NCBI GenBank assembly: GCA_023386265.1
Contig: JAEWKA010000004.1
Coordinates: 124,001 to 188,000, forward strand
Source: Bacillota bacterium
GTDB lineage: Bacteria > Bacillota > Clostridia > Oscillospirales > Oscillospiraceae
DNA length: 64,000 nt
Direction: 5' to 3'
The stretch's first letter is position 1; each line of letters begins with the position of its first letter. The notes beneath the pieces are model-generated. The model ran no database searches. It was not told where the DNA came from and saw only the letters and a list, made by a program, of their open reading frames with translations. Position numbers and translations under genes: made by a program. Below are positions 31,754-40,293 of the stretch, one piece after another.

Positions 31754-32839
31754 TCAATAATAATCTACCCTGTCAACTAATTCTTTTCCTCTCCACTCTG
31801 TATTAGGCGAATCTAAATATGCAGAGCCGTAAACTTCATAAAAATCAAAATTAACTGCTAAGTCTTCTAATAAAAAATCTCTTAGTCTTTTAACTTGTTC
31901 TTGCATTATTTCGATTTTCTTTATATCAAACTCTTTTGGTCTTTTACAATTTTGCAATATGTTATCAAGTCTTTCCTCTGCTGATGGATGAGTTTTTACT
32001 AGAGACATAGATGGAAATATATAGTCTTGAGCTACTTCTCCTAATTGAAGACTTGAAAACCAAAGAAGCGCAGAATTATAGAGCAACTCATATTGCCTAG
32101 CATTATATTCAGGCATCTCAAGTGATTTTATATCAGCTTCAAACTCATGCTGCTGAGATGTGTTATATACAGGCATTGAGTAATGATTGCTTCCAACGGA
32201 TAAAATATTTCTTGTTGTTACATTATCATCATCTAAGTGACCCAAAAGATGATGTGCAAATTCATGACCCGCAATGAATTGTAATTCATGTTTGATAGGC
32301 CTATGAATCGTTGTTCCTATACTTTGAGGAACAGTCCCTCGAGGATCCATAAAAAAATCCATTGCTTCGCTTTTAAGAAGAACTCTTATTGCTATTCTTA
32401 AAGCATTTGTTCGTATAGAATCAGGAATGTCATATACATTTAAGATAGATAGATTACAAAACTTCATGTAGAATTGTAGTGCCTCGTTAAGACATATTAT
32501 TCTTCCCCAGAGTTGATTTTTAATAGCATAACCATTTACATCATTTGAAAACATATCTCCAAAAGTGACATTTTTGCATTGCTCTTTTTTATCTTTTGAA
32601 AGGTTGTGATAAACTTGAAGATAATGCCTATCAGAAAATGATTTTTCAAAAGACCAGTTCCTAAAATAGTTTGCTTTGTTCCTATAAACACGATAGTATC
32701 TTATATTATCAGCTACAGTATTAGCACGTTCTTGTAGTAAGAAATCTTTTGGCGTTTTTGGAGATAGAATTCTATCGATTTCTTCATTGTTACAAAATGC
32801 CATATACCAATATCTATTCAATAAATCGTTGCTTTCCAT
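31754..32839 (-). CDS. AT-rich HExxH zinc metalloprotease-like protein
   Basis: 361 residues with a zincin site HEFAHHLLGH (His192, Glu193, His196) and a downstream EFEAD (about 232-236) that can supply the third ligand, as in M48 and ImmA/IrrE-type peptidases; THPSAEERL follows. No signal peptide or membrane segment is seen, unlike HtpX, so it is probably cytoplasmic. The first 180 residues match nothing I recognise. Codon use is strongly AT-rich compared with both neighbours and the gene stands alone, opposite to them. Both point to horizontal acquisition. Phage-exclusion or stress proteases are possible relatives; no function is asserted. Confidence 0.8.
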   Translation of the reverse strand: MESNDLLNRYWYMAFCNNEEIDRILSPKTPKDFLLQERANTVADNIRYYRVYRNKANYFRNWSFEKSFSDRHYLQVYHNLSKDKKEQCKNVTFGDMFSNDVNGYAIKNQLWGRIICLNEALQFYMKFCNLSILNVYDIPDSIRTNALRIAIRVLLKSEAMDFFMDPRGTVPQSIGTTIHRPIKHELQFIAGHEFAHHLLGHLDDDNVTTRNILSVGSNHYSMPVYNTSQQHEFEADIKSLEMPEYNARQYELLYNSALLWFSSLQLGEVAQDYIFPSMSLVKTHPSAEERLDNILQNCKRPKEFDIKKIEIMQEQVKRLRDFLLEDLAVNFDFYEVYGSAYLDSPNTEWRGKELVDRVDYY

Positions 32840-32896
32840 ATTAATTCCAATCTATCAATTTTAGTTTTATTTATATTTTTCAACGAGTACAACAAC

Positions 32897-32942
32897 AAAC
32901 TTCGCCCCACCGTTTCTGGCAGAGCGAAGTTTCTTTGCGTTG
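32897..32942 (+). other. Hairpin in the zincin/helicase intergenic region
   Basis: AAACTTCGC...GCGAAGTTT with a 28-base loop, followed by CTTTG. It could be a weak terminator of unknown parentage. The 32840-33145 gap also holds the 33056 hairpin and no gene. Confidence 0.4.
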
Positions 32943-33055
32943 CAAACTGCCATTCTCGTTATTCAGAGTCGGCGCGGTGCTTGGCAACATTTATTCTTTT
33001 TCTATATTATTACAGTAATTTGCAAAATACAAGCAATTATTTCCATATTTCCTAT

Positions 33056-33092
33056 AAAGATAGTGACGGATTTGTCTGCTACTATCTTTTTT
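33056..33092 (+). terminator. Terminator-like hairpin ahead of the DEAD-box gene
   Basis: AAAGATAGT...ACTATCTTT with a 16-base loop and a T-run ending at 33092. It lies 53 bases before the helicase start, and the -10-like TATAAT at 33107-33112 lies after it. It may insulate the gene or act as a leader attenuator. Confidence 0.5.
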
Positions 33093-33145
33093 GGTGCGAA
33101 TGGGTGTATAATGATGTTTAGTAAATTATTGAAGGAGACATATCA

Positions 33146-34429
33146 TTGCTATTTAACGAATTAAATATAATCAGCCCTATACAAAAGGCTCTTATAACTC
33201 AAGGCTATACGGAGCCTACGCCTATACAGATGCAGGCCATTCCGCCGCTGCTTGAAGGCTCGGATTTGCTCGGCTGCGCCCAGACGGGAACAGGCAAGAC
33301 CGCCGCTTTTTCAATTCCGATTTTGCAGAGCCTTTCAATGGCACAAGGGGCGCTTAAGGGCAAAAAACAAATCAAAGCCTTAATCGTCGCACCGACAAGG
33401 GAGCTCGCGATTCAAATCAAAGACTGCTTCGACGCTTATGGGGCGAACCTGCCTATGCGAACACTGGTCATTTTCGGCGGAGTCGGTCAGGCCCCTCAGA
33501 CAAGGGAACTGGAAAGAGGAGTCGACATTCTTGTTGCAACCCCGGGCAGACTGCTGGACCTTATAAATCAGGGATATATCGATTTGGGTCATGTGAAGCA
33601 TTTTGTGCTCGATGAGGCTGATCGTATGCTGGATATGGGTATGCTCCACGATGTAAAAAGAATCATCACGTATCTACCCAAGGAAAGACAGACGATGTTT
33701 TTTTCGGCAACTATGCCATCTGAAATTGCTGTGCTTGCTAATACTATATTGAAAAACCCTGTGAAAATCGAAATTACGCCGGTGCATTCACCGATTGATA
33801 TAATCGAACAGGCAGTTTATTTTGTTGACAAAGAAAACAAGACAAATCTGTTGGTTCATCTTCTGAGGGACAGAAAATATGATTCCGTGCTTGTGTTTTC
33901 AAGAACAAAGCACGGCGCGGACAAAATAGTCAGAGAGCTAGACAAAAAAGGCTTTTTGGCGGTGGCGATTCACGGAAACAAGTCACAGACCAACAGACAG
34001 CAGGCACTGAACGATTTTAAGGACAGAAAAATCAGAATCCTCGTCGCGACGGATATTGCCGCGAGGGGACTTGATATTGAAGAGCTTTCCCATGTCATAA
34101 ACTACAACCTGCCGGAGGTGCCCGAAACCTATGTCCACAGGATTGGGCGTACAGGCAGAGCCGGTCTTGGCGGCAAGGCAATCTCTTTCTGCGACTACGA
34201 GGAAAAGCAGCTTTTGAAAGACATCCAGAAGCTCATTGGCAAAACCCTGCCCGTGGTTGAGGAGCATCCGTATCCCTTAGTTAACGAGTTTATCATGCCG
34301 AAGGCACAGCCGACTCCACGCGTGTCACGCCCGCAAAACCAAGGCAGGGCAGGGAAGTTTTCGTCGCAGGACGGCTTCAAAACAGGTAAACGCTCTTTTT
34401 CTCCGCGCAAAGATAATTTGAATAAGTAG
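33146..34429 (+). CDS. DEAD-box ATP-dependent RNA helicase
   Basis: 427 residues from a TTG start at 33146, with GAAGGAGA upstream. All core motifs are present: Q motif (PTPIQMQAIP), I AQTGTGKTAAF, Ia PTRELAIQ, II DEADRMLDMG, III SATMP, V RGLDIEE and VI HRIGRTGRAG. A short basic tail rich in Pro/Arg/Lys replaces any extra RNA-binding domain, so it is of the RhlE/CshA core type. Such helicases unwind short RNA duplexes in ribosome assembly or RNA decay, often cold-induced. An S1-domain CvfB-like gene follows 11 bases later. Confidence 0.94.
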   Translation: MLFNELNIISPIQKALITQGYTEPTPIQMQAIPPLLEGSDLLGCAQTGTGKTAAFSIPILQSLSMAQGALKGKKQIKALIVAPTRELAIQIKDCFDAYGANLPMRTLVIFGGVGQAPQTRELERGVDILVATPGRLLDLINQGYIDLGHVKHFVLDEADRMLDMGMLHDVKRIITYLPKERQTMFFSATMPSEIAVLANTILKNPVKIEITPVHSPIDIIEQAVYFVDKENKTNLLVHLLRDRKYDSVLVFSRTKHGADKIVRELDKKGFLAVAIHGNKSQTNRQQALNDFKDRKIRILVATDIAARGLDIEELSHVINYNLPEVPETYVHRIGRTGRAGLGGKAISFCDYEEKQLLKDIQKLIGKTLPVVEEHPYPLVNEFIMPKAQPTPRVSRPQNQGRAGKFSSQDGFKTGKRSFSPRKDNLNK

Positions 34430-34440
34430 GATGGTTCACA

Positions 34441-35289
34441 ATGATAGAACTGGGAAAAATTCAAACACTTGAAGTAATGCGGCAGACATCAATCGGTGTG
34501 TATTTGAATTCGAGGAATGAAAAGGCTAAAGACGACATTCTGCTTCCTCAAAGTCAGGTGCAGCCGGAACTCAAAATCGGCGATGACGTCGAAGTGTTTG
34601 TCTATAAGGATTCCGAGGACAGAATTATCGCAACGGTCAAAAAGCCGAAAATCACGATTGGCCCTCTTGCGGTGCTGAAGGTCGTGGAGACAACCCCAAT
34701 CGGTGCTTTTTTGGACTGGGGCTTGGATAAGGATTTGCTTCTGCCGTTTAAGGAGCAAGAGTGCGAAGTTAAAAAAGGCGATGAGTGTCTGGTCGCGCTG
34801 TATATCGACAAGAGCGACAGGCTTTGCGCAACCATGAAAATCTATAATATGCTGAGCACCAAATCGCCTTATAAAAAGAATGAGCGAGTTAGCGGGATAA
34901 TTTACAGTATTAACATGCAGTTCGGGTGCTTTGTGGCTGTGGATAATAAGTACCACGGCCTCATTTTGACTAAAGAAATGTACGGCAAATTTGCTGTAGG
35001 TGATAAGGTCGACGCGAGAGTCAAGAATATACGTCCGGACGGAAAACTGGAATTAAGTGTAAGAGATACAGCCTATAATGAGATTGAGGGCGACGCTCAG
35101 AAGATACTTGATTTGCTGAAAGCGCGAGGCGGCAAAACGAAGCTTAATGACAACAGCTCTCCCGAACTCATTAATACCGAGCTTGGCATGAGTAAAAAAG
35201 CATTTAAACGAGCAGTCGGACGACTTATCAAAGAGGGCGCAATCAAAACAACTGATGAAGGTATGGAAATGCTCTGGAAACAGACGTAA
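34441..35289 (+). CDS. cvfB: CvfB-like S1 RNA-binding protein
   Basis: 282 residues. It consists of tandem S1-like OB domains (about 1-65, 70-130 and 145-210; the last reads VSGIIYSINMQFGCFVAVDNKYHGLI) and a C-terminal winged helix (about 225-282, LGMSKKAFKRAVGRLIKEGAIK). This is the architecture of CvfB/YitL, an RNA-binding protein that affects virulence gene expression in staphylococci. AGGATGG-type sequence precedes the ATG. Being 11 bases after the helicase it is almost certainly cotranscribed, suggesting a joint RNA role. Confidence 0.88.
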   Translation: MIELGKIQTLEVMRQTSIGVYLNSRNEKAKDDILLPQSQVQPELKIGDDVEVFVYKDSEDRIIATVKKPKITIGPLAVLKVVETTPIGAFLDWGLDKDLLLPFKEQECEVKKGDECLVALYIDKSDRLCATMKIYNMLSTKSPYKKNERVSGIIYSINMQFGCFVAVDNKYHGLILTKEMYGKFAVGDKVDARVKNIRPDGKLELSVRDTAYNEIEGDAQKILDLLKARGGKTKLNDNSSPELINTELGMSKKAFKRAVGRLIKEGAIKTTDEGMEMLWKQT

Positions 35290-35326
35290 GGTTTTCTCGT
35301 GAAAACCAGATTGAAGGAGAAAAATT

Positions 35327-35458
35327 ATGGCCGACAAAAATATTAAAAAAGAAGTTAAGAAAATGAAAAAAACCGGAGCAGCACCTGCCGTTTCCTCGGC
35401 AGTAAGACCGGTTGTCGTACAGCCTGAGCTGATTAAGAAAAAGAAAAAGTCTATGTAA
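35327..35458 (+). CDS. Small lysine-rich basic protein
   Basis: A 43-codon gene with a very good ribosome site (GAAGGAG seven bases before the ATG). The peptide begins MADKNIKKEVKKMKKTG, has a neutral Ala/Pro/Val middle, and ends in LIKKKKKSM. About one third of residues are lysine. It follows cvfB by 37 bases with no terminator between and is followed by a hairpin. A basic RNA- or ribosome-associated peptide fits both composition and neighbours, but nothing is known here. Confidence 0.7.
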   Translation: MADKNIKKEVKKMKKTGAAPAVSSAVRPVVVQPELIKKKKKSM

Positions 35459-35478
35459 TTTACGAATCGATAAAACGT

Positions 35479-35501
35479 GGAGAGGGCATATAGCCCTCTC
35501 C
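35479..35501 (+). terminator. Hairpin terminator after the small basic gene
   Basis: GGAGAGGGC...GCCCTCTCC followed by ATTATTATA; the T-run is weak. Confidence 0.65.
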
Positions 35502-35573
35502 ATTATTATAGCTATTGTTCTATGATACAATGAAACGCGCGATGGCAGGCAATCCATATTTCAAAAGAACATC

Positions 35574-35611
35574 ATAAGAAGAAGCTCTGCTAAAGCAGAG
35601 CTTCTTCTTAT
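35574..35611 (+). repeat. 17-bp hairpin sharing its stem with the 31631 terminator
   Basis: ATAAGAAGAAGCTCTGC-TAAA-complement. The core AGAAGCTCTGC and its complement also form the terminator after the P-loop gene. It has no T-tract of its own. The DNA from here to 35849 carries a small hairpin GTGCCGC-TTTA-GCGGTAT near 35730 and no convincing gene. Confidence 0.6.
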
Positions 35612-35849
35612 AGAACATCGCAGGTGACGCATGGGTTAGTCTGGCACGGTTGGAAAGCCATGGCAACGAGCTGATTTCTTGCCGAAATAAAATATGATAT
35701 ACTCTTCACAAAGAGAAGAAGGTTGAGGTGCCGCTTTAGCGGTATGGTGATAGAATTTACGCTTTAAGATACATTGCTGAAAAGAATGGCTGATGGTGCT
35801 GGCTGGACAGCATGCGCAGAGGCATGGCGAATCTAATATTCCATAAGAA

Positions 35850-36146
35850 TTGAAAGAGATGGGTATTGCTTTGAAAAACACAACGAAATGTTTCATATTA
35901 TATGCAGTCTCATTTTCCCTTGCGGTTATTGTGTTTTACTTTTTAATGCGGTTCGACGCAGGTAATGTCTGGGTGCTGACGCTATTACCATCATGTGCCC
36001 TAGCGTGGGCTGGTCTAATTGTGTGGATTGGGATACCTGAACGCGAGAGACCTAGGACTTCATATCTTGTTGATGTAGATAGGTTCATGTATGGCTTGCC
36101 CGTTTCATTAACATTAGGCGTCATTTTCCTTTTTGCATTTGAATAA
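35850..36146 (+). CDS. Small membrane protein, unknown function
   Basis: Up to 98 residues with three hydrophobic segments (about 14-34, 41-62 and 80-97) and no recognised family. The start is unclear: TTG at 35850, ATG at 35859 or TTG at 35871. The last would use GAGATGGG as ribosome site. A PERERPRTSYLVDVDRF loop separates helices 2 and 3. It stands alone without a clear terminator. Confidence 0.55.
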   Translation: MKEMGIALKNTTKCFILYAVSFSLAVIVFYFLMRFDAGNVWVLTLLPSCALAWAGLIVWIGIPERERPRTSYLVDVDRFMYGLPVSLTLGVIFLFAFE

Positions 36147-36277
36147 CTACGATTCATCAATCACTAAAAGGCATTGAAAGGTAACTTTTGAGGCCATATT
36201 TTATATCCATTATTGTGAAAGGGAATTAACAGTGGAAAATCACCGTAAAATGAAAACCGCATATTATTCTAAAACCG

Positions 36278-36307
36278 TTGACATATGATTATTATGGATT
36301 GTATTCT
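36278..36307 (+). promoter_or_regulatory. Promoter of the LprG-like lipoprotein / MFS operon
   Basis: TTGACA (36278-36283), 18-base gap, TATTCT (36302-36307). Confidence 0.6.
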
Positions 36308-36391
36308 AGGAGCATATAGTCAACCACAAGTTTCCAGTGTTCCGACCGATTTATCGAGCTCATACGCGAAAATGAAATGGAGTAGGAAAAA

Positions 36392-37087
36392 ATGAAGAAA
36401 TCTATCTGGCTTATCACAGCATTGATTGTGTTAGTGTGTACTGTTATGACGGGATGCTCATCAAAAAGCTCCGAAAACCTGGCGCCAGCGGATATTTTGG
36501 CAAAATCATATGACAGTATGAAGGAGGCAAAATCGTTCCATTTTACAATGGAGCATGACACCGCCGGTACACCTATCAGTAAGAACATACTTATGACTAA
36601 GCTCGTGGGCGATATCGTAAGCCCCGATAAGCTTAAAGCAACAATTACCGGTACATACTCTGACATGGCAATTGAAGTAAGCCTTGTCACCGTATCTGGA
36701 CAGACATATATGACAAATCCCATCAGCGGAGCGTGGGAACTTGCTCCCAATTCGTTTAAGGTACTCAGCGTTTTCGACCCGGGCACTGGTATTGCTTCGA
36801 TTATCAAGGGACTTTCGAATGTAACCGATCTGGGCATTGAAAAAGTGGGAAAAACAAAATGCTATCATCTTAAGGGTGATGTGCTGTCCGAAACCCTAGC
36901 ACCGCTGACTGGTACGAGTGCAACCGGCGTTGAAATCGGAACTGAGGTCTGGATTGATAAAAAAACCTTCCATGTCATGCAAGTAAAGCTCACAGGTAAG
37001 ATCACCGATAGTGAAGCGGACGGCATAACAAGAACACTTATTTTCGCTGACTATAATAAAGACATCGATATAGAGCTTCCTGCTTAA
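36392..37087 (+). CDS. LppX/LprAFG-like lipoprotein
   Basis: 231 residues with lipobox MTGC (Cys at about 22). The body is strand-rich: a helix ADILAKSYDSMKEAKSFHFTMEH, then LKATITGTYSDMAIEVSLVTVSGQTYMTNP, then KVGKTKCYHLKGDV and a closing VWIDKKTFHVMQVKLTGK. This order matches the mycobacterial LppX/LprA/LprF/LprG fold, a half-barrel that binds lipids. An MFS exporter follows immediately, as LprG is followed by Rv1410c in Mycobacterium. From this I infer a role in lipid or lipophilic compound export. GGAGTAGG precedes the ATG. Confidence 0.72.
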   Translation: MKKSIWLITALIVLVCTVMTGCSSKSSENLAPADILAKSYDSMKEAKSFHFTMEHDTAGTPISKNILMTKLVGDIVSPDKLKATITGTYSDMAIEVSLVTVSGQTYMTNPISGAWELAPNSFKVLSVFDPGTGIASIIKGLSNVTDLGIEKVGKTKCYHLKGDVLSETLAPLTGTSATGVEIGTEVWIDKKTFHVMQVKLTGKITDSEADGITRTLIFADYNKDIDIELPA

Positions 37088-37121
37088 GCTGTTTATCGGC
37101 GAGAGAACTATAATGTAGAAA

Positions 37122-38582
37122 GTGAGAATTATGCTGCTAGAAATCAGAGAACGAATGATGAAAAAGTCTTCTCCTAAGATTGTTATGGTCGTAATTTGCC
37201 TCGGTATTTTCGTTGCGGCAATGGACCAGACGGTAATCTATGGTGCGCTGCCTGATATGATGACCTCCATCAAGCTCCCTGTCACAAGGCTTGACCAGGC
37301 CTCATGGATCGTAATCGGCTATCTTCTTGGATTTACCTTCGCAATGCCGCTGGTCGGAAAGGTTTCCGATGTTTTCGGACACAGCAGGGTCTATATAGTT
37401 GCTCTACTTATTTTTATCGCCGGCTCAATATTGGTTGCGTTGTCGACAAGCATCGAGTGGCTCGTTGGAGCGCGCGTATTTCAGGCTATAGGCGGAGGCG
37501 CTCTAGTTCCTGTGGCCATGGCAATTGCGGGAGAGATGTATTCGGGTAAAAACAGAGCCATCGCCTTGGGCATAATCGGAGCCGCTGTTGAAGCTGGCGG
37601 CGCGATTGGACCATTTTACGGGGCGGTCATAGCCCAGTATTGGAATTGGCAGTGGATTTTCTGGCTGAACATTCCCATCAGCCTTGCCGTGCTTGTTGTG
37701 GTCTTCCTCAATGTGCGCTCAAATGCGCGCGTCAAGGCTAAAATTGACTATATCAGCGCTGTACTACTTGCAGTGGCGCTTACGTTTCTATGCATGGGTT
37801 TGTCTCAGCAATTTGGAAACGAAAACTATCTGCAAAAGCTTATCGGCTTCCTTGCAGTCGGAATCGTTTTGCTCATACTCTTTGTCGTTCGCTCGCTGAA
37901 AGTATCCGAACCGCTGGTGGAGCTTTCGGCGTTTAAGAACATCGTGTTTTCCATGTCTAATCTAACGAATTTTTTCGTAGGCGCCGCGCTAATCATTGCA
38001 ATGGTTGATATTCCGCTAATGACGGATACAATTATGGGCGTCACCGCGCTGGAAGGCGGACTGCGTCTGCTGAGATTCACGGTTATGCTATCGCTCGGAG
38101 CAGTTGTGGGAGGATTTTTATGTAAGCGTTTCGGCTACCGCCTGCCGACCATCATCGGTATGATTATGAGCAGTGTCGGTTTTCTGTTTATGAGCCGCTG
38201 GACGCTTGCAATAGCAGACCCGCAAATGACAATTCACCTTTTTGTCTGCGGCTGCGGCTTTGGACTTGTCATAGCTCCGCTCGGTACTGCGGTCATGGAT
38301 TCGGTAAACCAAGAGCAAAAGGGCTTTGCCTCGTCCATGGTCGTAATGGCACGAATGATTGGAATGATGATTGGTATGTCCGCAATTACCGCTTGGGGAA
38401 TGGAGCAATTCCATCTCGCGACCGCGAGCCTGTCTTTGCAGGACATTATGGATACACCTCAGAAGCTGACAGATTCTCTCCTAGCGCTATATAACAATTT
38501 CTTCCTTGCTTCAGTTTTCATCTGCGCGATTGCAATCCTTCCGGCAATATTCGTTGCAAGAAAAAAGGAAAAAACGCAGTGA
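37122..38582 (+). CDS. MFS exporter, DHA2 (EmrB/QacA) type with 14 helices
   Basis: Up to 486 residues. The start is uncertain: GTG at 37122, ATG at 37131, or tandem ATGs at 37155/37158. Fourteen membrane helices are expected. Helix 1 holds VAAMDQTVIYGALPDM, the D-x-T-I-V-x-x-A-L-P type motif of the family, and loop 2-3 has GKVSDVFGHSRVY, the MFS motif A. Members export drugs or lipophilic molecules with H+. It lies just after the LppX/LprG-like lipoprotein, paralleling the LprG-P55 pair. Ends at a strong hairpin. Confidence 0.88.
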   Translation: MRIMLLEIRERMMKKSSPKIVMVVICLGIFVAAMDQTVIYGALPDMMTSIKLPVTRLDQASWIVIGYLLGFTFAMPLVGKVSDVFGHSRVYIVALLIFIAGSILVALSTSIEWLVGARVFQAIGGGALVPVAMAIAGEMYSGKNRAIALGIIGAAVEAGGAIGPFYGAVIAQYWNWQWIFWLNIPISLAVLVVVFLNVRSNARVKAKIDYISAVLLAVALTFLCMGLSQQFGNENYLQKLIGFLAVGIVLLILFVVRSLKVSEPLVELSAFKNIVFSMSNLTNFFVGAALIIAMVDIPLMTDTIMGVTALEGGLRLLRFTVMLSLGAVVGGFLCKRFGYRLPTIIGMIMSSVGFLFMSRWTLAIADPQMTIHLFVCGCGFGLVIAPLGTAVMDSVNQEQKGFASSMVVMARMIGMMIGMSAITAWGMEQFHLATASLSLQDIMDTPQKLTDSLLALYNNFFLASVFICAIAILPAIFVARKKEKTQ

Positions 38583-38594
38583 AATATTTCGCTT

Positions 38595-38638
38595 AACAAA
38601 GAGAACCGATGGACTAATATCCATCGGTTCTCTTTGTT
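38595..38638 (+). terminator. Bidirectional terminator between MFS gene and malQ
   Basis: A 19-bp perfect stem beginning AACAAAGAGAACCGATGGA, six-base loop. It overlaps the malQ stop codon on the opposite strand. Confidence 0.8.
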
Positions 38639-40112
38639 ATATTCTTCCGTACAACTCAGTTATGTGCCTGAGCCAATACGAAAGCTCTGTAAGGTTTGTG
38701 TCCGGTTTCAAGCGCCACTGCCAGTTACCACCGAGAGTTGACGGTGTATTCATCCTCGCGCTCACGCCAAGCTCCAAGAGGTCCTGCATCGGGGCGATTG
38801 CAAGAGACGCGACACTGCCCCAAAGCGCAGACACCATAGCCCTTGCGGTACCTTCGCCTTCGCGGATACGCAGGTAATCCCGCGCCTTTCTGATATCGGA
38901 GTTGGGCGCCGTAACAAACCAGCCGGCGGTTGTTGTGTTGTCATGCGTTCCCGTATAGGCAACGCAATTGGGAGTGAAGTTGTGCGGAAGATAGTCGCTG
39001 TCCTCACCGCTTCCGAAGGCGAACTGCAAAACCTTCATGCCGGGGAAACCGCTGTCACTCAAAAGCTTTCGAACGGAATCGTTAAGAAATCCAAGGTCTT
39101 CTGAAATTATATGCTTATCACCTAAAGCGCTTTTCAGAGCGTTGAACAGCTCCATTCCAGGACCCTTATGCCAGACACCGTTTATTGCGTTTACGGAGCC
39201 GTAGGAGATTGCGTAGAAAGCATCAAAGCCCCGGAAGTGATCAATGCGCAGGACATCATAAAGCTCAAATTGATGTCTGAGACGGCTTATCCACCACGCA
39301 TAACCTTCATTTTTGTGCTGCTCCCAGTCATATAGCGGATTACCCCAAAGCTGACCGTCGCAAGTGAAGCTGTCCGGCGGACAGCCAGCGACCTCCGTGG
39401 GAAACAAGTCCGCATCCAGCATATATAGTCGGGGCTCCGCCCAGACGTCGCAGGAATCGGGCGCAACATATATCGGAAGATCACCGATTATAGAAATGCC
39501 TTTATCATGCGCGTAGCTTTTTAGCTCGTCCCACTGACGATAAAAGAGGTGCTGGACAGCTTTGTAAAATTCGATATCGCTAGCAAGTCTTTGTTTCGCT
39601 TCATTTAGCGCTGCGTCCTCGCGAAAACGCAACGGTTTTTCCCACTCAGACCACGAAACTCCGCCGTGGCTGTCCTTGAGCGCCATAAAAAGAGCATAAT
39701 CGTCGAGCCAAAAGGCGGATTTGCGGCAAAAATCCTCGTAGTCGGAGCGATTTTGCGAGAGAAGGGTAGACGCAGCTTTTCGAAGAACTGTAAACCTGCT
39801 GCGGTAAATTGCTCCGTAGTCTGTACGCTCGGCATCTTGTCCCCAGTCGATATCGCAGTAATCAGATTTATCGAGCAAACCCCATTCGCAAAGCATATCA
39901 AGGTCGATGAAATATGGGTTGCCAGCAAAGGAGGAAAACGACTGATATGGAGAGTCGCCGTAGCCGGTAGGGGAGACAGGCAGAACCTGCCAATAGCTCT
40001 GTCCGCCCGCCGCAAGAAAATCTATAAACTTTTTTGCATCCGAGCCTAGGGTACCGATGCCATACGGCGAGGGAAGTGAGCTTATATGCAGCAGAACTCC
40101 GCTTTTTCTCAT
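38637..40112 (-). CDS. malQ: 4-alpha-glucanotransferase (amylomaltase)
   Basis: 491 residues, normal for GH77. The enzyme moves maltodextrin segments between glucans in the cytosol, in maltose or glycogen use. Marks are the opening SGVLLHISSLPSPYGIGTLG, the nucleophile region LRIDHFRGFDAFY, the acid/base region IISEDLGFLN and AYTGTHDNTTTAGW with the third carboxylate. GGAGAAG stands before the ATG. No other maltose genes are adjacent. Confidence 0.95.
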   Translation of the reverse strand: MRKSGVLLHISSLPSPYGIGTLGSDAKKFIDFLAAGGQSYWQVLPVSPTGYGDSPYQSFSSFAGNPYFIDLDMLCEWGLLDKSDYCDIDWGQDAERTDYGAIYRSRFTVLRKAASTLLSQNRSDYEDFCRKSAFWLDDYALFMALKDSHGGVSWSEWEKPLRFREDAALNEAKQRLASDIEFYKAVQHLFYRQWDELKSYAHDKGISIIGDLPIYVAPDSCDVWAEPRLYMLDADLFPTEVAGCPPDSFTCDGQLWGNPLYDWEQHKNEGYAWWISRLRHQFELYDVLRIDHFRGFDAFYAISYGSVNAINGVWHKGPGMELFNALKSALGDKHIISEDLGFLNDSVRKLLSDSGFPGMKVLQFAFGSGEDSDYLPHNFTPNCVAYTGTHDNTTTAGWFVTAPNSDIRKARDYLRIREGEGTARAMVSALWGSVASLAIAPMQDLLELGVSARMNTPSTLGGNWQWRLKPDTNLTELSYWLRHITELYGRI

Positions 40113-40293
40113 AATGCTTCTCCAAAACTTAAGTGCGATATGCTACTGCTTACGCGACGCATATTTTTATACAATGAATTATAAATGATTATTGCAGCTG
40201 GGGCAATATAATTTTGCTTTGTTTTCTCTTGGGAGTTAAACACTCATATTTGGGCAAAATAATTGCGGATTTACGCGTAAGGAGAGGACAATT

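Noticed and set aside
36292..36837. 181-codon antisense frame opposite the LprG-like lipoprotein
   Set aside because: The lipoprotein has lipobox, ribosome site and promoter; the antisense frame has none.
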